Counted from the stretch's first letter, positions 1 to 6,589 are shown. The stretch is 7,643 nucleotides of DNA from Succinatimonas hippei (GCA_004557545.1 SFGV01000079.1:1-7643), one strand, 5' to 3'. A program made the numbers and translations. Notes: generated by a model from the letters alone, not told the origin.

Positions 1-169
1 CTCAATCAAAAATTGACTGTATTTTTAGAACTCACCCTAATTAATCAAAGAAAGTATACTATGTTTTGGGCATCCGATAACCAGTTCTTATCAAACCAAT
101 AAGAGCCTCCTGAAAGAACTATTCTTGTCAAGCTGGAATAAGACCTCTTAATTGCGTCAAGCATTACTA
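1..169. other. Gene-free left edge, possible decayed transposase on the minus strand
   Basis: No intact gene is visible. Read on the minus strand, about 165 down to 45, the translation contains AIKRSYSSLTRIVLSGGSYW before a stop. This faintly recalls the stretch around the second catalytic Asp of IS5-group DDE transposases (pattern: short helix, SLTRI, A-D-G-G-Y-R-G), but the Asp and the final RG are not conserved. If real it is a dead 3' fragment. It stops where the IS256-type left end begins, as expected if that element landed in an older IS. The match is short, so this is weakly supported. Confidence 0.2.
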
Positions 170-195
170 GAGTGTGACATCTAAACTGTGTAAAC
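170..195 (+). mobile_element. Probable left terminal end of an IS256-family element
   Basis: The stretch gagtgtgacatctaaactgt followed by gtaaac lies about 45 bp upstream of an IS256-type transposase start. Ends of the form AAACTGTGTAAAC are common among IS256-family elements (family knowledge recalled, not searched). No matching right inverted repeat was found inside the window, and the target-site duplication cannot be checked, so the outer boundary near 170 is approximate. Confidence 0.45.
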
Positions 196-196
196 A

Positions 197-229
197 CCAT
201 TAAGTCTGTTAATATTTTCGACTTAATGG
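197..229 (+). promoter_or_regulatory. Stem-loop covering the ribosome-binding site of the IS256-type transposase
   Basis: CCATTAAGTC (197-206) and GACTTAATGG (220-229) form a perfect 10-bp stem with a 13-nt A/T-rich loop (207-219). The right arm contains the first two bases of the GGAG ribosome-binding site (228-231), six bases before the ATG at 238. On RNA read in from outside the element, the site would be hidden. A transcript starting inside the element downstream of the left arm could not form the stem. This is a known strategy for limiting transposase made by read-through; its action here is inferred. Confidence 0.6.
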
Positions 230-237
230 AGTTTAAA

Positions 238-445
238 ATGACCAAAATAAAACGTAATCTAACAGCATTAAAATAGCAGATCTCATCCTTGATAATTTTG
301 ATGTAAAAAAACGCAAAGGACATTAATGAAGCATTGAAGGATGTCTTTGGACCTTTATTTGCGCTTTGGGTGACGGGCTTTGGGCATACGCCACAAATAA
401 AGAGCTTAAAATTATGGAAGCGCCAGAGCTGATCAGCGCTACCCC
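238..445 (+). pseudogene. IS256-family (Mutator-type) transposase, N-terminal remnant with several frameshifts
   Basis: Starting at ATG 238 with GGAG upstream, frame 1 reads MTKIKRNLTALK and hits TAG at 274. Shifting to frame 3 at about 273 gives IADLILDNFDV. Shifting back to frame 1 at about 310 gives KNAKDINEALKDVFGPLF, the characteristic N-terminal motif of IS256-family transposases. After base 361 the match is fragmented: frame 3 gives YATNKE (387-404) and frame 2 gives NYGSARADQRYP (410-445), corresponding to the family's LGYATNKE..NYGNAR region. At least four frame changes are needed. The DDE catalytic core that should follow is not present, so the copy is both frameshifted and truncated. 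It cannot make active transposase. The family call is firm for 238-360 and moderate beyond. Confidence 0.75.
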
Positions 446-552
446 ATAACCTGAAAAGAGAAAACCAGGACGCCCCAGAACCAGCCCCGAATGCGCAAAA
501 ACAAAACGCCCCAGAGGTTGACCACGCAAACACACTGACTGATCAAGGCTCT

Positions 553-840
553 ATGGTTCCAGATTTTGGGAAAGTTTTAGTGGATGATAAAGACCAATGC
601 GATAGCGAAAAAGATATGACGCGACCAGACTGTCAGGGTTTTGCCCAGTCAGGTGATGTCAGCAAATCCGCTCAGGATGAAGCGCAAAAGGAAGCAGCGT
701 CAATTGCCGCCAGGAGTCTTAATGAGGGAGAAAACACGTACATTGATCCTGATTTTGATAATGGAGCGAAATTGAGAGGCAAAAAACAGTCATCAAGTTC
801 TGAACCTCAACATAAAAAATTTGGAGATCCATGGGATTAA
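553..840 (+). CDS. Acidic, disordered orphan reading frame of unknown function
   Basis: A 95-residue frame beginning MVPDFGKVLVDD and ending KKFGDPWD. The frame is open further upstream, to 433, directly behind the IS256-type remnant. Composition is rich in Asp, Glu, Gln, Ser and Lys and poor in hydrophobic residues, so it is probably unstructured. There is no signal peptide, membrane segment or recognised domain. No convincing ribosome-binding site precedes ATG 553, which argues against independent translation. It may be the tail of a gene whose 5' part was replaced by the IS fragment, or a variable insertion in the transposase gene. It has not been recognised as any known family. Long in-frame openness (433-840) is the main reason to list it. 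Confidence 0.3.
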   Translation: MVPDFGKVLVDDKDQCDSEKDMTRPDCQGFAQSGDVSKSAQDEAQKEAASIAARSLNEGENTYIDPDFDNGAKLRGKKQSSSSEPQHKKFGDPWD

Positions 841-990
841 ACCCCATTAGGCATTGGTCAAAGAATGGCTCGCGCTGACTACTGCCACACAGGTTTTCAT
901 CCACCTTATGCCGTAAAGACGTTCCGTCATCAGAAAACCATATCAGCGTGACGTTCTAATTGGCAGTGACTTGTACACGACGAGCAATCT
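841..990. other. Spacer with no recognisable gene
   Basis: About 150 bp between the acidic frame and the stop codon of the convergent regulator gene. A short frame-1 continuation reaches a stop near 949 but resembles nothing I recognise. A weak CGTCA/TGACG inverted repeat (925-929 and 949-953, 19-nt loop) is too poor to call a terminator for the regulator. Confidence 0.4.
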
Positions 991-1758
991 TCAGTCTTTT
1001 CCTGTCGCTACATTAACTTTCACAAGATGTCTTGAAAACAGATCCATAAACTCCGCGGATGGTTCCTGATCAGTTATCACGCAATCAATGCTGTCAAGAT
1101 TCGCGTACGTAAAAGGAGCCGCCCGATCAAATTTAAGATGATCTGCCAGCAATACGGTAGTGGTCGCGAGCGTCACCGCAGTCCGCTTGACCATAGCCTC
1201 AAGCGAGGTTGAATGTGTGACAAGACCGCTGGTTGTTAGTCCGGAGGTTCCCATAAATGCCTTGCCAACGTTATATTCTTTCAAAATTTCAGAGACACGT
1301 TCTCCGACAAAGGAACAGGTTTTAGGATTATAGACACCTGAGAGAGTGATGAGCTGGGCATTTGATAACTGAGCGATATGGTCAATTGCCAGAAGATTAT
1401 TGGTAATTACCGTAAGACCATCGATGTCTATAAGAAATTTGGACATCGCGGCGGCTGTAGAGCCTGAATCAAGAAATATCACATCTCCTTCGCGCACCAT
1501 CCCCGCGGCGATTTGCCCAATTCTTGTCTTGCCTGTGATATTGATGTTCATCCTTGAGGACAGCGGAGTCAGTTCCTTGCGCTTTCTTATTCTTACTCCG
1601 CCGTAATAACGGTCTATATCTCCATTATCCTCAAGCACTTTTAGATCTCTTCTTAAAGTGCTAATTGAAATTTCAAAATGCTTCTGCAGTTCATCAAGAG
1701 TTACCTCTTCCTTATCTTTTACATAAGAAAGAAGCGCGTTTATTCGATCATTCTTCAT
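991..1758 (-). CDS. DeoR-family transcriptional regulator (IolR-like role suggested)
   Basis: A 255-residue protein, the usual DeoR length. It begins MKNDRINALLSYV, typical of the family. Residues about 5-57 form the winged helix-turn-helix, with the recognition helix SISTLRRDLKVLE (31-43) followed by the GGV wing (53-55). The C-terminal effector domain has the phosphosugar-binding landmarks DSGST (97-101), VITNN (117-121), GTSGL (170-174) and ADHLKF (205-210). The family usually binds sugar phosphates and represses neighbouring catabolic genes. The frame stays open to an ATG at 1905, but the extra 49 residues are basic, unlike DeoR proteins, and lie in the promoter region. I chose 1758, which has AGG eight bases upstream (1767-1769). 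It is divergent from the aldolase-TRAP-kinase operon, which it very probably controls. Bacillus IolR, also of this family, responds to the IolC product, a precedent that fits the kinase encoded here. Confidence 0.9.
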   Translation of the reverse strand: MKNDRINALLSYVKDKEEVTLDELQKHFEISISTLRRDLKVLEDNGDIDRYYGGVRIRKRKELTPLSSRMNINITGKTRIGQIAAGMVREGDVIFLDSGSTAAAMSKFLIDIDGLTVITNNLLAIDHIAQLSNAQLITLSGVYNPKTCSFVGERVSEILKEYNVGKAFMGTSGLTTSGLVTHSTSLEAMVKRTAVTLATTTVLLADHLKFDRAAPFTYANLDSIDCVITDQEPSAEFMDLFSRHLVKVNVATGKD

Positions 1759-1799
1759 CTTACAAACCTGACACTCAGAACATATTGTCATTTTATGTT

Positions 1800-1829
1800 C
1801 ATATTTATGACCATATTTAACCATATTTA
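1800..1829. promoter_or_regulatory. Triple CATATTTA direct repeat, candidate operator
   Basis: CATATTTA occurs at 1800-1807, 1812-1819 and 1822-1829, with start-to-start spacing of 12 and 10 bp, close to one helical turn. A related CATATT lies at 1781-1786. The array sits between the divergent regulator and aldolase genes, just upstream of the regulator start, where an autoregulatory and operon operator would be expected. DeoR proteins often bind repeated A/T-rich sites. Binding is inferred. Confidence 0.45.
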
Positions 1830-1857
1830 TGGCGTTTCTAATCATTTTTCTGAAATA

Positions 1858-1868
1858 TTGTGTCACAA
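1858..1868. promoter_or_regulatory. Small palindrome TTGTG-T-CACAA upstream of the operon
   Basis: A perfect 5-bp inverted repeat around a central T, about 70 bp before the aldolase start. It contains TGTG and CACA but lacks the six-base spacing of a CRP site, so I do not call it one. It could be a half of the regulator's operator or chance. Confidence 0.25.
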
Positions 1869-1936
1869 ATCTCATTTTTCTCCTAACACCCTGCTTATTC
1901 TCCAATCAGAAATTCAAAATCAGGAGATCAAAATAA

Positions 1937-2743
1937 ATGCTTTTGGGTAAAAAAATCAGGTTAAACCGTCTCATCTCAGACACAAGCGGCAGGTATCTCG
2001 GGGTTACCGTAGATCACGCGATGGCCCGCGGGGTTTTAAACGGCCTTGAAGATATCCGCGGACTTGTAAAAAAGATAGTAGACGCAAGACCAGACGAGCT
2101 TACTATGCATAAGGGGATCGCCGACTCTTGTTTTTATGAGTTCGCGGCAAAAATCCCTCTGGTTCTCAAGCTGACTACCTTCGGACCTACTCATCCAAAA
2201 CAGGATGTGCAGGTATCCTCAGTTGAAGACGCCGTAAGCTATGGAGCCGACGCGGTATCTGCAGGGTGCATAGTTCTGGGTCAATCACAGCCATCCCAGA
2301 TAGAACAGTTAGGCAGGATCACCGATGAAGCCCACACTCTGGGGATCCCGGTGGTCGCGCATATCTACCCGCGTGGTCTTGAAAAACGTTCTGAATGGAA
2401 CAAGGTTGAAAATGTCATGTACGCGGCCAGACTTGGAGCCGAGCTTGGGGTCGACATAATTAAAACCACTTACACGGGCGATCCAGACTCATTTTCAAGA
2501 GTGGTTGCCTGCACACCAGCTAAAGTCGCCGTGGCAGGAGGAGACTCCGAGAGAATTGAGGACATTTTCGCCACCGCGCACGGGGTGATTGCTGCCGGCG
2601 GAGTAGGAATAACCTTCGGACGCAGTGTTTTCCAGTCAGAAGATCCAACCGCGTTTATAAAAACTCTCTCGCAGATAGTCCACAACGATATGAGTGTTAA
2701 TGACGCTCTTGGCTATTACAAAGATTTAATCAAACATAATTGA
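1937..2743 (+). CDS. Class I aldolase, DhnA/FbaB-type (fructose-bisphosphate aldolase-like)
   Basis: A 268-residue cytoplasmic TIM-barrel protein, a normal length for the DhnA family (archaeal-type class I fructose-bisphosphate aldolase, AroA', LsrF). Visible landmarks: VDHAM (25-29) with the family Asp-His; HIYPRG (142-147) with a likely catalytic Tyr144; DIIKTTYTGD (173-182), where Lys176 is the expected Schiff-base lysine; AGGDS (200-204) and GGVGITFGRSVFQ (221-233), the phosphate-binding loops. All expected residues are present, so it should be active. The family cleaves or forms C-C bonds in phosphorylated ketoses and relatives. Start at ATG 1937 is supported by AGGAG at 1922-1926. It opens the operon, ahead of the TRAP genes and an IolC-like kinase, so it probably splits the kinase product into triose-level fragments. 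True substrate is unknown. Fructose 1,6-bisphosphate and 5-dehydro-2-deoxygluconate 6-phosphate are candidates. Transaldolase-like or LsrF-like chemistry is less likely given the context. Confidence 0.9.
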   Translation: MLLGKKIRLNRLISDTSGRYLGVTVDHAMARGVLNGLEDIRGLVKKIVDARPDELTMHKGIADSCFYEFAAKIPLVLKLTTFGPTHPKQDVQVSSVEDAVSYGADAVSAGCIVLGQSQPSQIEQLGRITDEAHTLGIPVVAHIYPRGLEKRSEWNKVENVMYAARLGAELGVDIIKTTYTGDPDSFSRVVACTPAKVAVAGGDSERIEDIFATAHGVIAAGGVGITFGRSVFQSEDPTAFIKTLSQIVHNDMSVNDALGYYKDLIKHN

Positions 2744-2753
2744 GGAGTCAGCT

Positions 2754-3773
2754 ATGTCAAAACTCAACTTCCTTAAAACTGCCATGGCAGCAATGCTGTT
2801 TGGCTCACTGGCTCTGGGTACGTCACAGAGCGTTCAGGCAAAAGAAGCCGAATTTAATCTCACCTTTGCCCACAGCGCTGAGGTTGAACATCCATGGCAC
2901 AAGGCCGCACAGCGCTTTATCAGCGATGTACAGACCAAATCCGCTGGAAGGATCAAATTCTCATCCCTGTTCTCCGCAGGAGAGGTAGGTTCTGAGCGCG
3001 AGATGGCAGAAGGACTGCAGCAGGGAACGCTTGACGTGATCCTGATAGCGACCATGGGAATGTCATCCTTTGATCCCAATCTGGTGCTCTTTGATTTCCC
3101 CTATCTCTTTCCTGACTTTGATACGGCGTATAAGGCTCTTGACGGCAAAAGCGGTCAGCTTATGGCTAAATCACTTGAGAAAAAAGGCTTTCATGTACTC
3201 GCGTATCTTGAAAATGACTACCGCGGATTCTCAAATAACAAACGCGCGATCCACCACCCTTCGGATCTCGCCGGCCTGAAATTACGCGTTCCGGCATCTC
3301 CGGTACTCATCGCCTGGATGAAATCGGTCAAGGCAGATCCGACCGTGATGCCGTATAACGAAGTTTATTCCGCGATCCAGACCGGAGTTGTGGATGGTCA
3401 GGATAACGGGATCCTGCTCTCATACACCCACAAGATCTTTGAGGTCAACAAATACTACAGCCTGACTAATCACATCTACTGCCCGTCTCCGATCATGATC
3501 TCAGAGAAGATCTGGAAGAAGATGCCGTCAGATCTTCAGAAGGTATTAACCAACGCCGCGGCAGACGCGCGTGACTATCAGAGAAAACTTAACGTTGAAT
3601 ATCGTTCCAAATATCAGGCTGAGGCTGAAAAAGCCGGCATTAAAATCAACAGTCTCACCGACTCCGAGCTCAGTGAATTCGTTGAGAGCGCGAGAAAGGT
3701 CTGGCCTGAATTTGAAAACAAAATTGACCCTGAAATTTATAAGGCGACTATGCAAGCCGTTGGCATGAAGTAA
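2754..3773 (+). CDS. dctP: TRAP transporter periplasmic solute-binding protein (DctP family)
   Basis: A 339-residue precursor. Residues 1-29 form a Sec signal peptide: Lys at 3 and 8, a hydrophobic core AMAAMLFGSLALG, and a likely cut after VQA (27-29). The mature protein has the DctP-family pattern: FNLTFAHSAEVEHPWH (34-49), FSAGEVGSEREM (73-84), and GLKLRVP (174-180) with Arg178, the conserved arginine that binds the ligand carboxylate in SiaP and DctP-type proteins. YNEVYSAIQTGVVDGQDNG (201-219) completes the binding-site signature. It captures a carboxylated solute in the periplasm and hands it to the DctQ-DctM membrane complex. The ribosome-binding site GGAG (2744-2747) starts one base after the aldolase stop. 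A hairpin follows the gene and may raise its level over the membrane subunits. The ligand cannot be read from sequence; a sugar acid is favoured by the kinase and aldolase nearby. Confidence 0.95.
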   Translation: MSKLNFLKTAMAAMLFGSLALGTSQSVQAKEAEFNLTFAHSAEVEHPWHKAAQRFISDVQTKSAGRIKFSSLFSAGEVGSEREMAEGLQQGTLDVILIATMGMSSFDPNLVLFDFPYLFPDFDTAYKALDGKSGQLMAKSLEKKGFHVLAYLENDYRGFSNNKRAIHHPSDLAGLKLRVPASPVLIAWMKSVKADPTVMPYNEVYSAIQTGVVDGQDNGILLSYTHKIFEVNKYYSLTNHIYCPSPIMISEKIWKKMPSDLQKVLTNAAADARDYQRKLNVEYRSKYQAEAEKAGIKINSLTDSELSEFVESARKVWPEFENKIDPEIYKATMQAVGMK

Positions 3774-3781
3774 TTGAACCT

Positions 3782-3807
3782 GCCCGCGGGCTTAAAGCCC
3801 GCGAGGC
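3782..3807 (+). promoter_or_regulatory. GC-rich intercistronic hairpin between binding protein and small permease genes
   Basis: CGCGGGC (3785-3791) pairs with GCCCGCG (3797-3803) around a TTAAA loop. Beyond a bulged A at 3804, GCC (3782-3784) also pairs with GGC (3805-3807), giving about 10 bp. It is followed by TTTATAT, not a full U-run. This fits a partial terminator or RNA-stabilising structure that yields more binding-protein message than permease message, a common arrangement after solute-binding protein genes. The function is inferred. Confidence 0.65.
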
Positions 3808-3825
3808 TTTATATCCGGAGGCAAA

Positions 3826-4311
3826 ATGCTAATTCTAAAAAAGCTGGACTCAGGTTTCTCGTCTTTTGAAATGACGCTCGCCGGGTTGTTGCTCCTTGTT
3901 ATGTCAGTGATCGCCTTTTTACAGGTAATAACCAGATACTGCTTTTTCTACTCTCTGGTGTGGAGCGAGGAGATAACCCGCTATTGCATGATCCTTATGA
4001 CCTTTATGGGCGCCGCATATGCCGTGGCAAAACAGGATCATATAAGTATTGACTTGCTATCTGATTTTTTCAAAAAACACCACATTCCCATAGCGCTTAT
4101 CTTAAACCTGATGGTATTTCTCTTTCTTTTAGTGTGCGTAGCCTATGGTAGCGCGCTTACGCTTTCAACCTGGGAGGCAGATCAGCGTACTCCGGCGATA
4201 GGCTTTCCCATGTTCATTGTCTATGCTCTGGTGGTATTTTCACTGATCCTCGCGGCATTCCACGCGTTTGTCAGGATAGTTAGTATTCAAAAATCCAAGG
4301 AGACGGCATGA
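3826..4311 (+). CDS. dctQ: TRAP transporter small permease subunit (DctQ family)
   Basis: A 161-residue inner-membrane protein with four predicted hydrophobic segments, at roughly residues 15-37, 50-68, 86-108 and 126-150, the standard DctQ topology. The family motif WSEEITRYCM (46-55) is clear, as is the following AYAVAKQDHISID stretch. The subunit binds DctM and is needed for transport; it scaffolds the elevator-type DctM subunit. Start at ATG 3826 has a strong GGAGG at 3817-3821, placed just after the intercistronic hairpin. Its last codons overlap the start of the DctM gene by four bases (ATGA), so the two are translationally coupled. Length is typical and nothing is missing. Confidence 0.93.
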   Translation: MLILKKLDSGFSSFEMTLAGLLLLVMSVIAFLQVITRYCFFYSLVWSEEITRYCMILMTFMGAAYAVAKQDHISIDLLSDFFKKHHIPIALILNLMVFLFLLVCVAYGSALTLSTWEADQRTPAIGFPMFIVYALVVFSLILAAFHAFVRIVSIQKSKETA

Positions 4312-5585
4312 TACTCCTCTGCTCTTTTTTACTTCTGATATTCATAGGTCTGCCAGTAGCCTTCGCCTTTGGCATCTCTGGGCTTGTCTATATCCTGTCT
4401 TTAACAAGATTCAGCGGCAATCTGGTAACAACCGTCTCATTCTCCCAGCTTGACTCATTCGCGCTGATGGCTGTGCCATTTTTTATCTTCGCGGGCGACA
4501 TTATGCGCTATGGCGGAGTTTCATCAAGACTGGTTGGCTTTACCAAATCTCTTTTTAAAACCTCGACCTCAGCTGTTGGAACAATAACCATTGTAGCCAG
4601 CGCTTTCTTTGGCGCTATTTCAGGCGCCGCTGTTGCTACCGTCGCCGCAATCGGCGGGATCATGATGCCCGAGATGAAGAAAAACGGATACCGCCCTGAA
4701 TATGCCGCTGCTCTATCCTCAGCCGCTGGATATCTTGGAATACTGATCCCGCCATCAATCCCAATGGTGGTATACGGGGTCACGGCAAACGCTTCAATCG
4801 GCAACCTGTTTATAGCGGGAATCATCCCGGGTCTCCTTGCCATGATTGCTATGATCCTGGTAAACCGGCATATGCACCGCAAGTATCTTGATGAAAAACA
4901 GGCTGAAAAAAGTATGGAAGAGAGCGGGAGGGTGAAGCTCTTTTCATCATTCATGCGCGCTTTCCCGGGGCTTTTGATGCCGGTCATAATCTTAGGCGGT
5001 ATTTACGGGGGGATCTTTACCGCCACAGAAGCCGCGGCGGTTGCCATAATGTACGGTCTTTTTGTCGGGATCTTCGTATACAAGGAGATCAGATTCAGGG
5101 ATATCCTGAGGATAGCGGTAGGTTCCGCGATTACATCCGCCAAGATCCTGTTCATAATCGCTCTGGCCGGATTCTTCAGCAGAGTAATGACTCTGATCCA
5201 TCTTCCTCACGAGATCTCAGCCGCGATCTTGGGACTGACAAGTAGCAAAGAAGCCCTGCTCTTTATGATCATGCTACTCTTTCTGCTCCTTGGCATGGTG
5301 ATGGAAACATCATGCGCCATTCTGATAGTCACCCCGATCCTGCTTCCTGTCGCGGTAAGCGCCGGAATAAATCCGATTCACCTGGGCATAATCATGGTAT
5401 TTGACCTCGCGATCGGAGTGATCACGCCGCCTATGGCAGTAAACATGTTTGTAGGCTCTCAGATTTCAGGCGTTCCAGTGGCCAAAATGATTAAACCAAT
5501 CATGCCATTTGTTCTGGTGTCCATGCTGCTCCTGCTTGCTGTAGTTTATATTCCCAAACTTAGTCTGCTCTTCATCGGAGGCTGA
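4308..5585 (+). CDS. dctM: TRAP transporter large permease subunit (DctM family)
   Basis: A 425-residue, strongly hydrophobic inner-membrane protein of normal DctM length with about a dozen membrane segments. Hallmarks: VPFFIFAGDIM (56-66), GAISGAAVATVAAIGGIMMP (102-121), GYLGILIPPSIPMVVYG (141-157), GGIFTATEAAAVA (234-246) and GVITPPMAVNMFVG (370-383). The two PP-containing loops mark the inverted-repeat halves that form the Na+ and substrate sites in this ion-transporter superfamily. It moves the solute released by the binding protein, normally driven by a Na+ gradient. The start codon overlaps the DctQ stop, and AAGGAG (4297-4302) lies inside the DctQ gene. It looks intact. Confidence 0.95.
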   Translation: MILLCSFLLLIFIGLPVAFAFGISGLVYILSLTRFSGNLVTTVSFSQLDSFALMAVPFFIFAGDIMRYGGVSSRLVGFTKSLFKTSTSAVGTITIVASAFFGAISGAAVATVAAIGGIMMPEMKKNGYRPEYAAALSSAAGYLGILIPPSIPMVVYGVTANASIGNLFIAGIIPGLLAMIAMILVNRHMHRKYLDEKQAEKSMEESGRVKLFSSFMRAFPGLLMPVIILGGIYGGIFTATEAAAVAIMYGLFVGIFVYKEIRFRDILRIAVGSAITSAKILFIIALAGFFSRVMTLIHLPHEISAAILGLTSSKEALLFMIMLLFLLLGMVMETSCAILIVTPILLPVAVSAGINPIHLGIIMVFDLAIGVITPPMAVNMFVGSQISGVPVAKMIKPIMPFVLVSMLLLLAVVYIPKLSLLFIGG

Positions 5586-5587
5586 TT

Positions 5588-6583
5588 ATGAAATTTGAAA
5601 CCGAGCGCGATTTTGATGTCATAGCAATGGGACGGGCCAGTTGTGATCTTTATTCAGAGCAGACCTGTCTTTTAAAAGATTCTCTCTCGTTTGCCAGATA
5701 CCTTGGAGGATCACCTGCCAATACAGCGGCGGCGATGTCAAAGCTCGGGCTTAAAACCGCTTTCATCGGCTGTGTATCTGACGATGGAATGGGACAATTT
5801 GTAAGAGAGGCTCTCATAAAATTTGGAATAGATGTCTCTCACGTAAGAACTGATACTGAAGGTCATCGCACCGCCATCACCATCGGAGAGATCACTGGCG
5901 GTGGTAAATGCTCTTCAATCTTCTACAGAAATTTATGCGCTGATCTATTTTTGACTCCAGAAGATATGGATGAACACTTCCTTGCGTCAGCTTCAGCCAT
6001 TCTGATTTCAGGCACATCGCTTACGCATGAACCATCAAGAACCGCAGTGCTCACGGCAATGCAAAGAGCGAAAGAAGCCAACACAAAGATCATATTCGAT
6101 CCAGACTATCGTAAAGGCACATGGAATAGCGAAGCAGAAATGAAGGTATTTCTGGCCACTGCGGCCTCCATGTCCGATATCGTGATAGGTACAGCAGATG
6201 AATTCGCGCTGTTTTCAGATGCCTTACTGCCAGAAAAAGAGTTTGACAGCGACAAGTGCGCGAATGAACTGATACGAAGAGGATGCGGTATCATAGTTAT
6301 AAAAAATGGAAAAGAAGGGTCTTGCGCCTACGAAAAAGATTGTGTTGTCAGAGCCAAAGCCTTCAACCAGAAGAACGTCACCAAAACTTTTGGAGCAGGA
6401 GATTCTTTTGCCGCAGGATTTATACGTGCCCTGCTACATGGGGCAGATCTTTTAAGCGCTCAAACTGAAGGCGCGGCTTGCGCCGCGGTAACCATCTCAG
6501 GCAGATCGTGTTCAGACGCAGCGCCGGATCTTGATAAGCTTACGCAATTTCTAAAAGAGCACGGTATAAAACCAAGACTATGA
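5588..6583 (+). CDS. iolC: PfkB-family carbohydrate kinase, closest to IolC (5-dehydro-2-deoxygluconokinase)
   Basis: A 331-residue ribokinase-fold enzyme. Signature 1 includes YLGGSPANTAAAMSKLGLK (38-56). Signature 2, TFGAGDSFAAGF (267-278), carries the catalytic base Asp272 and the anion hole. DPDYRKGTW (171-179), DIVIGTADEF (197-206) and VIKNGKEGS (237-245) are also present. From memory, stretches such as the FDVIAMGRASCDL start, the FARYLGGSPAN region, the FYRNLCADLFL segment and the SGTSLTHEPSRTAVL segment align with Bacillus IolC, more closely than with KdgK or ribokinase. IolC phosphorylates 5-dehydro-2-deoxygluconate in myo-inositol catabolism. Many proteobacterial IolC proteins carry a C-terminal DUF2090 aldolase-like domain; this one lacks it, and a separate aldolase starts the operon. 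The ribosome-binding site GGAGG (5577-5581) lies within the end of the DctM gene, and the gap is two bases. The symbol rests on resemblance; the rest of the inositol pathway is not in view, so another sugar acid is possible. Confidence 0.85.
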   Translation: MKFETERDFDVIAMGRASCDLYSEQTCLLKDSLSFARYLGGSPANTAAAMSKLGLKTAFIGCVSDDGMGQFVREALIKFGIDVSHVRTDTEGHRTAITIGEITGGGKCSSIFYRNLCADLFLTPEDMDEHFLASASAILISGTSLTHEPSRTAVLTAMQRAKEANTKIIFDPDYRKGTWNSEAEMKVFLATAASMSDIVIGTADEFALFSDALLPEKEFDSDKCANELIRRGCGIIVIKNGKEGSCAYEKDCVVRAKAFNQKNVTKTFGAGDSFAAGFIRALLHGADLLSAQTEGAACAAVTISGRSCSDAAPDLDKLTQFLKEHGIKPRL

Positions 6584-6589
6584 AAACGT

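Noticed and set aside
925..953. Inverted repeat as terminator of the regulator gene
   Set aside because: Only 5 bp of stem with a 19-nt loop and no U-run on the minus strand.
1858..1886. Possible sigma-70 promoter for the operon (TTGTGT, 17-bp spacer, TCCTAA)
   Set aside because: The -10 box is a poor match to TATAAT and the -35 is only partial; no better pair was convincing, so no promoter is called.
1678..1950. 90-codon plus-strand frame overlapping the regulator start
   Set aside because: Antisense to the regulator gene and to the intergenic repeats; no recognisable protein features.
4508..4987. 159-codon minus-strand frame inside the large permease gene
   Set aside because: Shadow of the intact DctM gene, caused by its codon bias.
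991..6583. Sulfoquinovose (sulfo-EMP) locus, since that also pairs a PfkB kinase, class I aldolase and DeoR-type regulator
   Set aside because: The aldolase is DhnA-type, not the LacD-like type of YihT; the kinase resembles IolC; no isomerase or reductase genes are present.
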